This document shows, in pieces, positions 7,070-16,202 of a stretch of 39,947 nt of DNA. Position numbers and translations under genes: made by a program. Source of the DNA: an uncultured Bacteroidales bacterium (lineage in GTDB: Bacteria > Bacteroidota > Bacteroidia > Bacteroidales > Bacteroidaceae). A model generated the notes under the pieces. That model had not been told where the DNA came from. It was given only the letters and a program-made list of their open reading frames with translations, and did no database searches. The stretch lies in assembly GCA_902799985.1 (NCBI GenBank), contig CADCCR010000012.1, positions 1-39,947 of the forward strand, in the 5' to 3' direction. Each line of letters starts with the position of its first letter. Within the stretch, counting starts at the first letter, position 1.

Positions 7070-9169
7070 ATGACGAAGAAAAGTTCCATTCTCGGCATTT
7101 TGCTGCTTATTGTATGCTCTGCACAGGCAGAGCGCTATCCCTATCAGAATCCCAATCTCAGTCCGAAGGAACGTGCCCAGGACCTCTGCCAGCGGTTGAC
7201 GCTGGAGGAGAAGGTGGGACTGATGATGAACCATTCCCGCGCCGTAGAACGCCTCGATGTGCCTGTCTTCCAGTGGTGGAGCGAGGCGCTGCATGGCGTG
7301 GGCCGCAACGGCAACGCCACGGTGTTCCCCATTCCGATGGCAATGGCGGCGACGTTCGACACGGTGCTTGTGGAACGCATCTTCACGGCTGTCAGCGACG
7401 AGGCACGCATCAAGAACAATCATTCGCATCGCCTCGGCACTCAGGGCGAGATGTACAAGAACCTCTCGTTCTGGACACCCAACATCAACATCTTCCGCGA
7501 CCCGCGATGGGGACGCGGACAAGAGACCTACGGCGAAGACCCGTACCTGACGGCTGTGATGGGCAAGAGTGTGGTGCGAGGCTTGCAGGGACCTCAGGAT
7601 GCTCCCTACCAGAAGTTGCTGGCCTGCGCCAAGCATTATGCCGTGCATAGCGGACCGGAGTGGAACCGTCACCGCTTCAATGCCGAGGACATCAAGTTGC
7701 GCGACCTTTACGAGACGTACCTCTACGCCTTCCGCGCCTTGGTGAAAGAGGCAAAGGTCAGCGAGGTGATGTGCGCCTACAACCGCTTCGAGGGCGAACC
7801 TTGCTGCGGCAGCAACCGCCTCCTGCAACAGATATTGCGCGAGGAATGGGGCTTCGACGGACTCGTGACCAGCGACTGCGGCGCTGTGGACGACTTCTGG
7901 ATGGACCACGGACACCATTACAGCAAGGACAAGACCGAGGCGACGAGCCAGGCCGTCATAGCCGGAACGGACGTGGAGTGCGGCGGCAGCTATGGCAGTC
8001 TGCTGAATGGCGTTCGCGAGGGTCGCATCAAGGAGGAGACCATCAACAAGAGTCTCTGCCGATTGCTCGAGGCGCGCTTCCGCCTGGGCGACTTCGACGA
8101 CCCGGCCATGGTGTCCTGGACGAAGATTCCCGACGACAGCCTCTGCTCGCCCCATCATGCTGCTCTGGCGCTGGAGGCAGCCCGCAAGAGCATCGTCCTG
8201 TTGCGAAACGAGAAGAACCTTCTGCCCCTATCGGAGAGCAAGACGCAGGCTCTCTGCATCATGGGACCGAATGCCGCGGACAGCGAAATGATGTGGGGCA
8301 ACTACAACGGCTTCCCCCTGCATACAGTCACGATGGAAGAAGGCATCCGCAGCATCTGTCCTTCTGCCAAGCTCATCCCCTGGAAGAAGGATGTCCAGCA
8401 GCAAGAGGAGGCAGCAGCCGATGCAGAAACGGTTGTCTTTTGTGGCGGTATCTCGCCGAGACTCGAAGGAGAGGAGATGCCGGTTGACGAACCTGGTTTC
8501 AAGGGCGGCGACCGCACCATGATAGAGTTACCGCAGGCACAGCGCGACATACTGGCTGCGTTGCACAAGGCAGGCAAGCGTGTCATCCTCGTCCTCTGCT
8601 CGGGTAGTGCCATCGGACTTGTTCCCGAACAGCAGAGCACCGATGCCATCCTGCAAGCCTGGTATGGCGGACAGGCCGGCGGACAGGCTGTGGCAGAGGT
8701 TCTCTTCGGACGTGTCAACCCCAGCGGACGCCTGCCGGTGACGTTCTATCGCGATGTCGACCAGCTGCCCGACTTCGAGGACTACAACATGGAAGGCCAT
8801 ACCTACCGCTTCTTCCGTGGCGAGCCGCTCTATCCCTTTGGCTATGGTCTCAGCTACAGCCGCTTCGTCTATGGCAAGCCGCGCTTTGCCGACGGTCGAC
8901 TTTCGCTCAGACTCACGAACAAGTCCGAGCGTACAGGCACAGAGACCGTGCTCGTCTACCTGACCAGGGAAGGCGATGCGGACGGTCCCATCCGTACGCT
9001 TCGTGCCGTTCACCGGGTGGATGTCGCAGCCGGCACCAGCACAGAGGTCAGCATCCCGTTGCCCGACAGCGCCTTTGAATGGTGGGACGTCAAGTCGAAT
9101 GCCATGCGTGTCCTGCCTGGGCGCTACGTCATCCAGGTGGGCAATCAGCGTCTGCGCATCACGAAGTAA
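7070..9169 (+). CDS. exported GH3 beta-glucosidase/beta-xylosidase
   Basis: A 699-residue GH3 enzyme with a Sec signal peptide ending in SAQA. Domain order is the N-terminal barrel (about 30-290), a C-terminal alpha/beta sandwich (about 350-600, with IVLLRNEKNLLPL and FCGGISPRLEGEE) and a short Fn3-like domain. Family blocks include DPRWGRGQETYGEDP, KHYAVHSGPE (from residue 188) and VTSDCGAVDDF with the nucleophile predicted at D269. The HSGPE-RH-FNAEDIKLRDLYETYL block resembles the xylosidase/glucosidase group of Bacteroidetes. The exact sugar cannot be assigned. It is divergent from the TonB receptor, which may import its products or substrate. A PH-domain gene follows after 32 bp. Confidence 0.9.
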   Translation: MTKKSSILGILLLIVCSAQAERYPYQNPNLSPKERAQDLCQRLTLEEKVGLMMNHSRAVERLDVPVFQWWSEALHGVGRNGNATVFPIPMAMAATFDTVLVERIFTAVSDEARIKNNHSHRLGTQGEMYKNLSFWTPNINIFRDPRWGRGQETYGEDPYLTAVMGKSVVRGLQGPQDAPYQKLLACAKHYAVHSGPEWNRHRFNAEDIKLRDLYETYLYAFRALVKEAKVSEVMCAYNRFEGEPCCGSNRLLQQILREEWGFDGLVTSDCGAVDDFWMDHGHHYSKDKTEATSQAVIAGTDVECGGSYGSLLNGVREGRIKEETINKSLCRLLEARFRLGDFDDPAMVSWTKIPDDSLCSPHHAALALEAARKSIVLLRNEKNLLPLSESKTQALCIMGPNAADSEMMWGNYNGFPLHTVTMEEGIRSICPSAKLIPWKKDVQQQEEAAADAETVVFCGGISPRLEGEEMPVDEPGFKGGDRTMIELPQAQRDILAALHKAGKRVILVLCSGSAIGLVPEQQSTDAILQAWYGGQAGGQAVAEVLFGRVNPSGRLPVTFYRDVDQLPDFEDYNMEGHTYRFFRGEPLYPFGYGLSYSRFVYGKPRFADGRLSLRLTNKSERTGTETVLVYLTREGDADGPIRTLRAVHRVDVAAGTSTEVSIPLPDSAFEWWDVKSNAMRVLPGRYVIQVGNQRLRITK

Positions 9170-9201
9170 TGCAACTATCAGAACAAAATAAATAGAATCC
9201 T

Positions 9202-9825
9202 ATGGCAAATTACATCAAAAGTAGCCTTGAAGAGGGCGAGAAAATTATCTTCAACGGGCGGATGCACTGGTCGTCGGTGTTCTGCTATATGATGTGGGCC
9301 ACGCTGTTCTGCCTGGGCGGAGTGGCAGCTTTCGTAGCCGCCTATTACTATTACCCCGAGCAGAAGACGGCCCTCAACTATGCCGGCATCGCTTTGCTGG
9401 TGCTGGCTTTCGTCGCGTGGATTGTGGGTCGCATCGTGCGCACCCGCACCGAGTTTGCCGTCACCGACACTCGTTTTGTCCAGAAGGACGGCATCTTCAA
9501 CATCAAGATGACGGAGATTCCCCTGGCTCGCATCGAGACGGTCAACTTCTACCAGTCGCTGTGGCAGCGCATCATCGGAACAGGATGTGTGGAGTTGGTG
9601 GGCAGCGGCGGCACTTCGCACCAGGTGCATTGCATAGAGCATCCCATGAAGGTGCGCAAAATCATCTGTGCTGCCATCAAGAAGCCACAGGAGAAAGAAC
9701 AGCTTAATCAGAACAGACAGAATAATCCGAGTAATCAGAGTCCTCAGAGCACTCCGAGTAATCAGAGTCCTCAGAACACTCCGACTATTCAGAACACTCC
9801 GAACAATGGAACAGCAGAGAACTGA
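9202..9825 (+). CDS. PH-domain (bPH2/YdbT-type) membrane protein with repeat-derived tail
   Basis: A 207-residue protein with two transmembrane segments at about residues 26-48 and 57-78, followed by a bacterial PH domain (about 80-160), where RTEFAVTDTRFVQKDGIF and IPLARIETVNFYQSLWQRI are the typical blocks. Such proteins are membrane associated and of unknown exact role. The last 35 or so residues are a low-complexity Asn/Ser/Pro/Gln/Thr tail built from nine-base repeats (three codons per unit). Its end overlaps the start of the acyltransferase gene by 20 bases, implying coupled translation. Confidence 0.8.
   Translation: MANYIKSSLEEGEKIIFNGRMHWSSVFCYMMWATLFCLGGVAAFVAAYYYYPEQKTALNYAGIALLVLAFVAWIVGRIVRTRTEFAVTDTRFVQKDGIFNIKMTEIPLARIETVNFYQSLWQRIIGTGCVELVGSGGTSHQVHCIEHPMKVRKIICAAIKKPQEKEQLNQNRQNNPSNQSPQSTPSNQSPQNTPTIQNTPNNGTAEN
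9718..9805 (+). repeat. 9-bp microsatellite encoding the PH-protein tail
   Basis: About nine units of nine bases, such as AATCCGAGT, AATCAGAGT, CCTCAGAGC and ACTCCGAGT, run to the start codon of the next gene. In frame they read as NPS, NQS, PQS, TPS and similar triplets. The same kind of junction-specific repeat is non-coding at other gene borders in this window. Confidence 0.8.
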
Positions 9826-10924
9826 AACACGCATAGCATTCGTTGACTGGATTCGCGTCATCGCTTGCTTCCTGGTCATGCTGGTGCATGCCAGCGAGAA
9901 CTTCTATGGCGCCGACGACAGCGGCCTGGCTGGCAACATGTCGATGCTTGCCAACGATGCCAACCGCTTCTGGGTGGCCTTCTACGACGGAGCCCTGGGA
10001 CGTGTCTCCGTACCCCTCTTTATGACCATCAGCGCTTTCCTGCTTGTGCCGATGAAGCCGGGCATGAGCATGACCGACTTCTATCGCCGGCGTTTCCTGC
10101 GCATCATGCCTCCGATGATTATCTTCATGCTCCTCTATTGCTTCCTGCCGCTGGCTTGGGGCGGCATGACGTGGGAGACATCGATGAACGACCTCTGCCG
10201 TCTGCCCTGGAACTTCCCGTCGATGGCCGGACATCTCTGGTTCATGTACCCCCTCATCAGCCTCTATCTGATAATTCCCGTCGTGTCGCCTTGGCTCGAG
10301 AAGGCAACGGCAAAGGAAGAACGTCTGTTCCTCTATATCTTTATCTTCTCCACGACAATGCCCTGGCTGCATCGCTTCGTGAGCGACGAACTGTGGGGCG
10401 AATGCTTCTGGAACGGCTTCCACGCCCTGTGGTACTGTTCCGGCTATCTTGGCTATCTGGTGCTGGCGCATTACATCCGCTATCATCTAAAGTGGAGCGA
10501 CAGCAAGCGAACTGCCGTCGGCCTTGCATGTTTTATCGTTGGAGCGGCATTCACAGGGTGGAGCTTCTGGCTGAAAGGTGAGCCGGGCGTGGCCATCGAG
10601 ACGCCTGCTTTGGAGTGGAGTTGGGAGTTCTGCACGCTGAACGTGCTGGTGGCAACCTATGGCCTCTTCCTTCTCTTCTCCACTATCCACAAGCCTGCAC
10701 CGCGATTCATCACGTCGCTTGCCAAACTGAGCTTCGGCATGTACCTGATGCATCTGTTCTTCCTGGCTCCCATCGCAGTTTACTTCGTGAACGGCAACCA
10801 GGCAGAGCCGCTCATTCCCGTTTGGGCTGCCATTCCGGTCATCGCCGTGCTGAGCTTCATCTGCTGTGCCGTGACAACGAAGATTGTCTCCCTGCTGCCT
10901 GGCAGCAAGTGGATAGTGGGGTAG
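9806..10924 (+). CDS. acyltransferase family 3 (OafA-like) membrane protein
   Basis: A 372-residue integral membrane acyltransferase with about ten hydrophobic segments. The first segment carries the family feature FVDWIRVIACFLVMLVHASE with the conserved His. These enzymes transfer acyl groups, often acetyl, to surface polysaccharides or lipids; the acceptor is unknown here. ATG 9806 is chosen because the frame upstream reads the PH-tail repeat as an Arg/Leu/Ile repeat and is a shadow. The gene overlaps the PH-domain gene by 20 bases, so the two are probably one transcription unit with the GH3 gene upstream. Confidence 0.85.
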   Translation: MEQQRTETRIAFVDWIRVIACFLVMLVHASENFYGADDSGLAGNMSMLANDANRFWVAFYDGALGRVSVPLFMTISAFLLVPMKPGMSMTDFYRRRFLRIMPPMIIFMLLYCFLPLAWGGMTWETSMNDLCRLPWNFPSMAGHLWFMYPLISLYLIIPVVSPWLEKATAKEERLFLYIFIFSTTMPWLHRFVSDELWGECFWNGFHALWYCSGYLGYLVLAHYIRYHLKWSDSKRTAVGLACFIVGAAFTGWSFWLKGEPGVAIETPALEWSWEFCTLNVLVATYGLFLLFSTIHKPAPRFITSLAKLSFGMYLMHLFFLAPIAVYFVNGNQAEPLIPVWAAIPVIAVLSFICCAVTTKIVSLLPGSKWIVG

Positions 10925-10931
10925 GAAGAGG

Positions 10932-11020
10932 TAATTCATAATTCACATTTCATAATTCATAATTAGGCAACGCCCTAAGTGCTGGCGAGGGAAGTAATGA
11001 TGAATTGTTAGTTATGAATT
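10932..11020. repeat. 7-bp repeat and inverted copy upstream of hrpB
   Basis: Five units of the TAATTCA type lie at 10932-10966. At 10999-11020 the inverted form (ATGAATTGTTAGTTATGAATT) follows. The two halves can pair into an AT-rich hairpin. It could attenuate or end transcription between the acyltransferase and hrpB genes. Confidence 0.65.
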
Positions 11021-11037
11021 GTGAAGTATAAGGAATT

Positions 11038-13584
11038 ATGAAAGAAGAATTGCTGAAGCGCTCAGGTGAATTGCCTGTTTGGTCGATTGCCGATGCGGTG
11101 AGCCGGACGCTTCGGGAGCATCAGGCAGTTGTCGTCACAGCTCCGCCTGGTGCAGGCAAATCGACGTTGCTGCCCCTCACGCTCTTCTTTGATGCACCTG
11201 TCGCGGGAAAGATATTGATGCTCGAACCGCGACGGTTGGCAGCAAGGCAGATAGCGGAACGCATGGCGGAACTGCTCGGCGAACCTGTCGGCAAGACGGT
11301 GGGCTACCGCATCCGCTTCGAGACGCGTGTAAGCAAGGACACCAGAATAGAGGTCCTGACCGAAGGCATCTTGACACGAATGCTCGAGAGCGACCCGACG
11401 CTTGAGGGCGTGGGTGTTGTTATCTTCGACGAGTTCCACGAGAGGAGCCTTCATTCCGACCTCGCCTTGGCGCTCAGCAGACAGGCGCAGCAGATACTGC
11501 GCCCCGACCTGCGGCTTCTGGTGATGTCTGCCACAATTGATGCCTCGGCCATTTGTGAGGCGTTGCAGGCACCGCTTTTGGAGAGTCAAGGCCGAATGTA
11601 CCCCGTCGAGATTCTGTATGCCAAGGAAGATACCGAGCGCCAGGACATGCCGCAGGCAGCAGCGAGCGCCGTCCGACGTGCCTTGCAGGAGCAGGAAGGT
11701 GACGTCCTTGTCTTCCTCCCCGGACAAAGCGAGATAATGCGATGCGCCGAGATGCTGCAAGAAAGTGTAGGAAAGGCTGTCTCGGTCTTCCCTCTCTATG
11801 GCAATCTCCTGCCGGCAGAGCAACGTCGCGCCATCATGCCGTCGGCAAAAGGAGAAAGGAAGGTTGTGCTCGCCACTCCGATTGCCGAGACTTCGCTCAC
11901 CATCGAAGGCGTTCGCATCGTTATTGACAGCGGCTTGTGCCGAACCCTTGTCTTCGACCAACGCACGGGCTTGAGTCATCTCGAAACGGTGACCATCAGC
12001 ATGGACATGGCGACGCAACGCATGGGTCGTGCCGGCCGTCTGGCTCCTGGCATCTGTTACCGCTTGTGGACGAAGACGGCTGAGCATCGCATGGCAGAAC
12101 AACGGAAAGCAGAGATAGAATATGCCGACCTCGCACCGATGCTTCTCGACGTTGCTGCCTTTGGCGAACCGGATGCGTTGGCATTGCCTTGGCTGACGCC
12201 ACCTCCTGTGCATGGACTTGCTGCCGCACGTCAGCTTTTGCTTTCACTTGGAGCCATCGACGAGAAGGGCATCATTACGCCCCTCGGCCGCCAGATGTCC
12301 GCGTTGCCTTGCCATCCGCGCATCTCCCGTATGATACTGCGTGCCTCGGCTCTCGGCGATGTGGCGCTCGCTTGCGACATTGCTGCCTTGCTCGAGGAGA
12401 AGGACCCCCTTGCGCAGAAAGAGAACGATGCGGACATGGCAGAACGTATCAGCCTGCTGCGGAGGGCCCGTCGGCACAAGAACCTCGCCCTGTTTGCACG
12501 CATAGCACAGGTGGCAGAGGCTTATCGGAGTATGATGAGGACAAAGGAGGACAATGCAGATGTGGCCACCGAAGCTGTAGGCCGACTCGTTGCTTACGCC
12601 TATCCCGAGCGTGTGGCGATGCAGATGGACAGGGCGGGACGCTATCGGCTTGCCAGTGGCGACGAGGTCCGGCTCGACCGGAGCGACCCTCTGTCTTCCT
12701 ATCCTTGGCTTGCCATTGCGAAGAGCTTCTCGAATTCTTCCTTAAAGGGTGGAGAACAGAAGGCCTCTCCTTCAAGGGGAGGTTGGGGTGGCTCTGTCTT
12801 CCTTGCTGCGGCTGTGGAGCCGTCGGATTTGGAGGAGCTGGCTACTGAGCGCGACCATGTGGCATGGGACGCCGGACAAGACTGTCTGCTCATGCAACGC
12901 GAATGGCGCATCGGACGTCTCCTGCTGCGCTCCAAGCCTATCCACGATGCGCCGCGAGACTTGCAGGAGCGTGTGCTGTGCGATGCTGTGACGAAGAACG
13001 GCCTTAGCATGTTGTCGTGGAGCGATGATGTAAGTGCTTTGCAACGGCGTGTTGCGCAGATTGCTGCCTGGCATCCCGAATTGGACATCCCCGACCTTTC
13101 CACATCTCATCTTCTCGAGACGGCGCACGAATGGCTGCCTTTTTATCTTGATGATGCCGGGCATCTGCGCACGACAGGAACGGCACTTCGCAAAATCGAC
13201 CTGTGCGGCGCGCTTTGGGCACTCATTCCCTACGACCTGCAGCAGCAGATAGAGCGTCTGGCTCCATCGCATATTGTTGTGCCCACGGGCAGTCGCATCC
13301 GTTTGGATTACCGTCAGGGTGCAGATGCTCCTGTGCTGAGCGTCCGCCTGCAGGAATGTTTTGGGATGAAGGAAACGCCTTGTGTTGACGATGGCCGTGT
13401 GCCCGTCCTGATGGAACTGCTTTCGCCGGGTTATAAGCCTGTGCAGTTGACGAGCGACCTTGGCAGCTTCTGGCAGAACACTTACTTCGAGGTGCGAGGC
13501 GAATTGCGCCGTCGCTACCCCAAGCATTACTGGCCGGACAATCCGTTGGAAGCAGAAGCCGTCAGGGGAACAAAGAAGAGGTAA
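11038..13584 (+). CDS. hrpB: HrpB-type ATP-dependent RNA helicase
   Basis: An 848-residue DEAH-type helicase of the HrpB family. Motif I is GAGKST (K41), motif II DEFHERS (D131), motif III MSATID, motif V TPIAETSLTIEGV and motif VI QRMGRAGR; the C-terminal third is the HrpB-specific region. HrpB proteins are conserved, non-essential RNA helicases of unclear substrate. A Ser/Lys/Gly-rich insert at about residues 566-586 (SSLKGGEQ to PSRGGWGG) is encoded by a GC-rich palindromic element and is probably an addition to the normal fold. The stop codon TAA (13582-13584) lies inside the first unit of an 8-bp repeat. Confidence 0.92.
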   Translation: MKEELLKRSGELPVWSIADAVSRTLREHQAVVVTAPPGAGKSTLLPLTLFFDAPVAGKILMLEPRRLAARQIAERMAELLGEPVGKTVGYRIRFETRVSKDTRIEVLTEGILTRMLESDPTLEGVGVVIFDEFHERSLHSDLALALSRQAQQILRPDLRLLVMSATIDASAICEALQAPLLESQGRMYPVEILYAKEDTERQDMPQAAASAVRRALQEQEGDVLVFLPGQSEIMRCAEMLQESVGKAVSVFPLYGNLLPAEQRRAIMPSAKGERKVVLATPIAETSLTIEGVRIVIDSGLCRTLVFDQRTGLSHLETVTISMDMATQRMGRAGRLAPGICYRLWTKTAEHRMAEQRKAEIEYADLAPMLLDVAAFGEPDALALPWLTPPPVHGLAAARQLLLSLGAIDEKGIITPLGRQMSALPCHPRISRMILRASALGDVALACDIAALLEEKDPLAQKENDADMAERISLLRRARRHKNLALFARIAQVAEAYRSMMRTKEDNADVATEAVGRLVAYAYPERVAMQMDRAGRYRLASGDEVRLDRSDPLSSYPWLAIAKSFSNSSLKGGEQKASPSRGGWGGSVFLAAAVEPSDLEELATERDHVAWDAGQDCLLMQREWRIGRLLLRSKPIHDAPRDLQERVLCDAVTKNGLSMLSWSDDVSALQRRVAQIAAWHPELDIPDLSTSHLLETAHEWLPFYLDDAGHLRTTGTALRKIDLCGALWALIPYDLQQQIERLAPSHIVVPTGSRIRLDYRQGADAPVLSVRLQECFGMKETPCVDDGRVPVLMELLSPGYKPVQLTSDLGSFWQNTYFEVRGELRRRYPKHYWPDNPLEAEAVRGTKKR
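12735..12792. repeat. GC-rich palindromic element in frame inside hrpB
   Basis: TTCTTCCTTAAAGGGTGGAG and, after about ten bases, CTCTCCTTCAAGGGGAGG followed by TTGGGGTGG form two inverted arms. It is read in frame as SSLKGGEQ...PSRGGWGG. The layout (arm, short spacer, arm) matches the elements in the RluA-type and WbqC-like genes. Confidence 0.75.
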
Positions 13585-13710
13585 ATAGGTGAAAAGGTAA
13601 ATAGGTGAAAAGGTAAAAAGGTGAAAAGGTAAAAAGGTGAAAAAGGGAAGTAAGTTGTTTTGCTTCTTTCTCCTTTTCACCTTCTTACTTTTTCACTCTT
13701 TCACCTTTTA
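13579..13710. repeat. 8-bp repeats in mirrored orientation between convergent genes
   Basis: Eight units alternating AGGTAAAT/AGGTAAAA and AGGTGAAA fill 13579-13642. Inverted units (TTTTCACC, TTTTCACT, CTTTCACC, TTTTACCA) fill about 13673-13710. Together they form a long AT-rich hairpin between the ends of hrpB and the fasciclin gene. Both stop codons (13582-13584 and 13708-13710) are made of repeat bases. It probably serves as a two-way transcription end. Confidence 0.8.
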
Positions 13711-15835
13711 CCAGATGTCTTCCGGTACGTTGGGATTGTCGTAGATTTCCTTTGCGCAATATTCGATGAAGTCCATGTAGAACTCCTTGCGGTCGGAGTC
13801 AAGCACAGACTTGAGTCGGATGTAGTACGTTTCGTTGGGGTCGAGTGTCTGGCGGACGAAGATGTGACGTATGTTTTCGCGGTCGTTCCAGTCGCGTTCG
13901 GTTCCATCGTTTGAGTTGATGGACTTCGGTCCTTTCATGTAGCCGTTGTTGCGCATGTTCTTGTCGTGCTCCGCGTTGCTGTCGTCGTCGTTGGGGTCAT
14001 CTAATACCCATCCCACTTCTTGTGCGGTGAGTGAGTTGCGGCAGTCTTTAGTCAAGTCGAGAGGAATGCCTGTGACGGGCAGCTGGTCGGGGTTGGTTCC
14101 GAAGTAGATCTGTGCGATGCCTCGGTTGCCGTTGGCCAGCACTTTGTAGCGCACCTCGTAGGTTCCGCGTCGTGGTACGGGAGGCAGCTTGAAGGTGACG
14201 TCGAAGCGTCCGACGGCTTTCATCTCGTCGCGATGCAGGTTGCACCAGTCGTCGTTCCATGCGTTGTAGTAGACGAAGTTCATGTCGGCGTTCTGCTGCA
14301 TGTTCTCGAAGTAGTTGTATGTGCGCACGGTGTTGGGGATGTAAACGTGCTTGGAGTCTTCTCCGGTGGCTTTCTTCAGTCGGATGTCGTTGTTCATGGC
14401 TTCGGGGAAGAGGCTCATGCCGTCGAAGCGGATGCGGTTGCGCTGCAGGTCGTTGCGCACCTCGTCGTTGTAGGAGATGGGTGCGCCGATGGGGTAGACG
14501 ACGCAGTTGGTCATGTCTTCGAGGATAGCCTTAGGCGAGTCGGCATCGACGAGGCTTCCCACCTTCTTGGGGTCGCAGCCGATTTCCTCGCCTGTGCCTT
14601 GTCGTCCGTTGTCGGTGATGGGGAAGCGGTTGATGTAGACGCCGTTGCTGGCTCCGCTTTCGATGAGCTTGAAGAGGCGACGCTTGCCCAGTGTGGTGTA
14701 GAACTCATAGACGGGGATGGAGTAGGTGAGCGGTCGGCTCATATTGTAGCCGTACTCGTTGATGTGGAAGACGAGCTTGCCCTTCGGTATGCGCATGGGC
14801 AGGATGTGGTAGGTGATCCATTGGTAGAGCAGGTTGTCCTCGCTCTCGTAGTTCTCGTCGGTGGTGAAATGGTCGTCTTCGCTGTACTGTTTGTTGTCGA
14901 GAATCCACTGTGTAATCTTCTTGAGCAGGTCGGGGTCGTTGGGGTCGATGCCTTGGCTTTGCCAGAAGTCGTCGGGTTCGGCAAAGATGGTGAAGCCGTA
15001 GAGGCGGTGTTTGGGTGCGTAGGCTATGTCGCCTTCGGCAAAGCCGTAGCTTGTCATGCCGACGAGGTTGGGAATCTGGTTCGTCTGGTAGAGCTCTTCA
15101 TAGCGTTCGTCGCGTACGGCTTGGAGCGTGTCGAGCAGTCCGCATGCCTGTATGACGCGGAAGCATGCCAGGAAGTCGCCCTTCTTTTCGTCGAGGCTTG
15201 GCTGCTGTGATGTTCTTGGGCGCTATCACTTTGCCTATCTGGTGTATGATGCCGTTGATGGAGAGGATGTCGCGCTCTGTGCTGCTGATGGGGCAGTCCT
15301 TATTTATATAGATGCTGTCGGGCTCTTTGTCGACGTAGCGCACGGAGAGTTTCTCGTCGTTGAGGTTGGCCAGGATGAACTCATCGCCGCTCTTCTCGGG
15401 GAAGTCGTAGGTGTAGTAGAATGCCTCGGACTCGTCTCCTCCGTTGATGATGCTGTTGAAGACGATGACTTTGCGGATGGAGTCGAGCTTGTGCTGGTTG
15501 GGGAACGCGTCCCACGAAGCTCGGGGGATAAGGCCGTCCTCCACGAGGGTCTCCAGATAGTTCTGGATAGCTTCGTTTGTGGGCGCGAAGACGGTGAAGA
15601 CGCCGCGTGCGCTGAGCAGCTGGCTTACCTTCGACTCGCTGATTTTGCTGATGTTCACCTGGCGGAGCAGGTCCACGTAGGAACTGTAGGCTTCGTGCTT
15701 CTCCAGGTAGCTCAGGATGGTTTCTTCCTTGAAGACATAGCGTGACGAGGTGTCGATGTTCTCCTTGCAGCTCCACATGCTGGCAAAGCCGACAGCGGCA
15801 AGAAGGAGCTTAAAAAAGGGTTTGATTCGTATCAT
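13708..15835 (-). pseudogene. fasciclin-domain lipoprotein gene with a frameshift
   Basis: The gene starts at 15835 with a lipoprotein signal (SMWSC, Cys about residue 23) and a first fasciclin domain (GVFTVFAPTNEAIQNYL). Near 15190-15225 the sense frame breaks: the first frame continues as an Arg-rich nonsense peptide to a stop at 15098, while the second frame, offset by one base, continues with LDEKKGDFLACFRVIQACG and then a second fasciclin-like domain (YGFTIFAEPDDFW, VYEFYTTLGKRRLFKLIESG) and a C-terminal beta-rich domain to 13708. Joined, the protein would be about 709 residues. One extra base or two missing bases explains the break. A sequencing error or true inactivation cannot be told apart. 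Fasciclin domains mediate adhesion; the protein would sit at the outer surface. Confidence 0.75.
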
Positions 15836-15875
15836 AGTGGTATGTTTTTACTCCATTTTTGTGCAAAGTATGCCA

Positions 15876-15910
15876 CAAAGTTACTATAAAAATCGATTCG
15901 AAGCAACAAA
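15876..15910 (-). promoter_or_regulatory. promoter of the fasciclin lipoprotein gene
   Basis: On the minus strand TAACTTTG (15883-15876) is preceded by TTTGTTG (15910-15904) at a spacing of 20 bases from TTG, a full match to the Bacteroidetes -33/-7 pattern. It is divergent from the HU-HIG promoter, with a family-B repeat between them. Confidence 0.75.
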
Positions 15911-16022
15911 TCTTCTGTTTTTTTTTGCAATCGTGCATATTTCCCTCTCATCTTTACAATATTCGCGTTGCAGGCACACAAATGTACCGCCGCAGGCAAT
16001 AAACTCTGCAGCCCCTCGCGAT

Positions 16023-16117
16023 AAAACTATTTCAGTGGCTTGGAAATATATTTCAAAGCCTTGGAAATATATTTTAGTGGTTTGGAAATATATTTTAGTG
16101 CCTTAGATTTTGTTTTG
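16023..16117. repeat. family B repeat element: 21-bp palindromic units between divergent promoters
   Basis: Three full 21-bp units start at 16040, 16061 and 16082 with core TTGGAAATATATTT, and degenerate units lie on each side. Each core contains AAATATATTT, which is palindromic (GAAATATATTTC in the first unit). The block is bounded by AAAACTATTTC on the left and GATTTTGTTTTG on the right, which are partly inverted copies. The right end supplies the -33 TTTG of the HU-HIG promoter. A second copy lies at 30503-30607. Confidence 0.85.
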
Positions 16118-16139
16118 TCGCAGGGAATTCGTAACTTTG
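16109..16139 (+). promoter_or_regulatory. promoter of the HU-HIG gene
   Basis: TTTG at 16109-16112 and TAACTTTG at 16132-16139 are separated by 19 bases, the expected pattern. The -33 box lies within the right edge of the family-B repeat element, so the repeat is part of the promoter. Confidence 0.75.
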
Positions 16140-16202
16140 CAGGCAGCAGAGACATATTTTATGTCTTTAAGCGCAGAATATTCCATCATAAAGCACAGAA
16201 AA

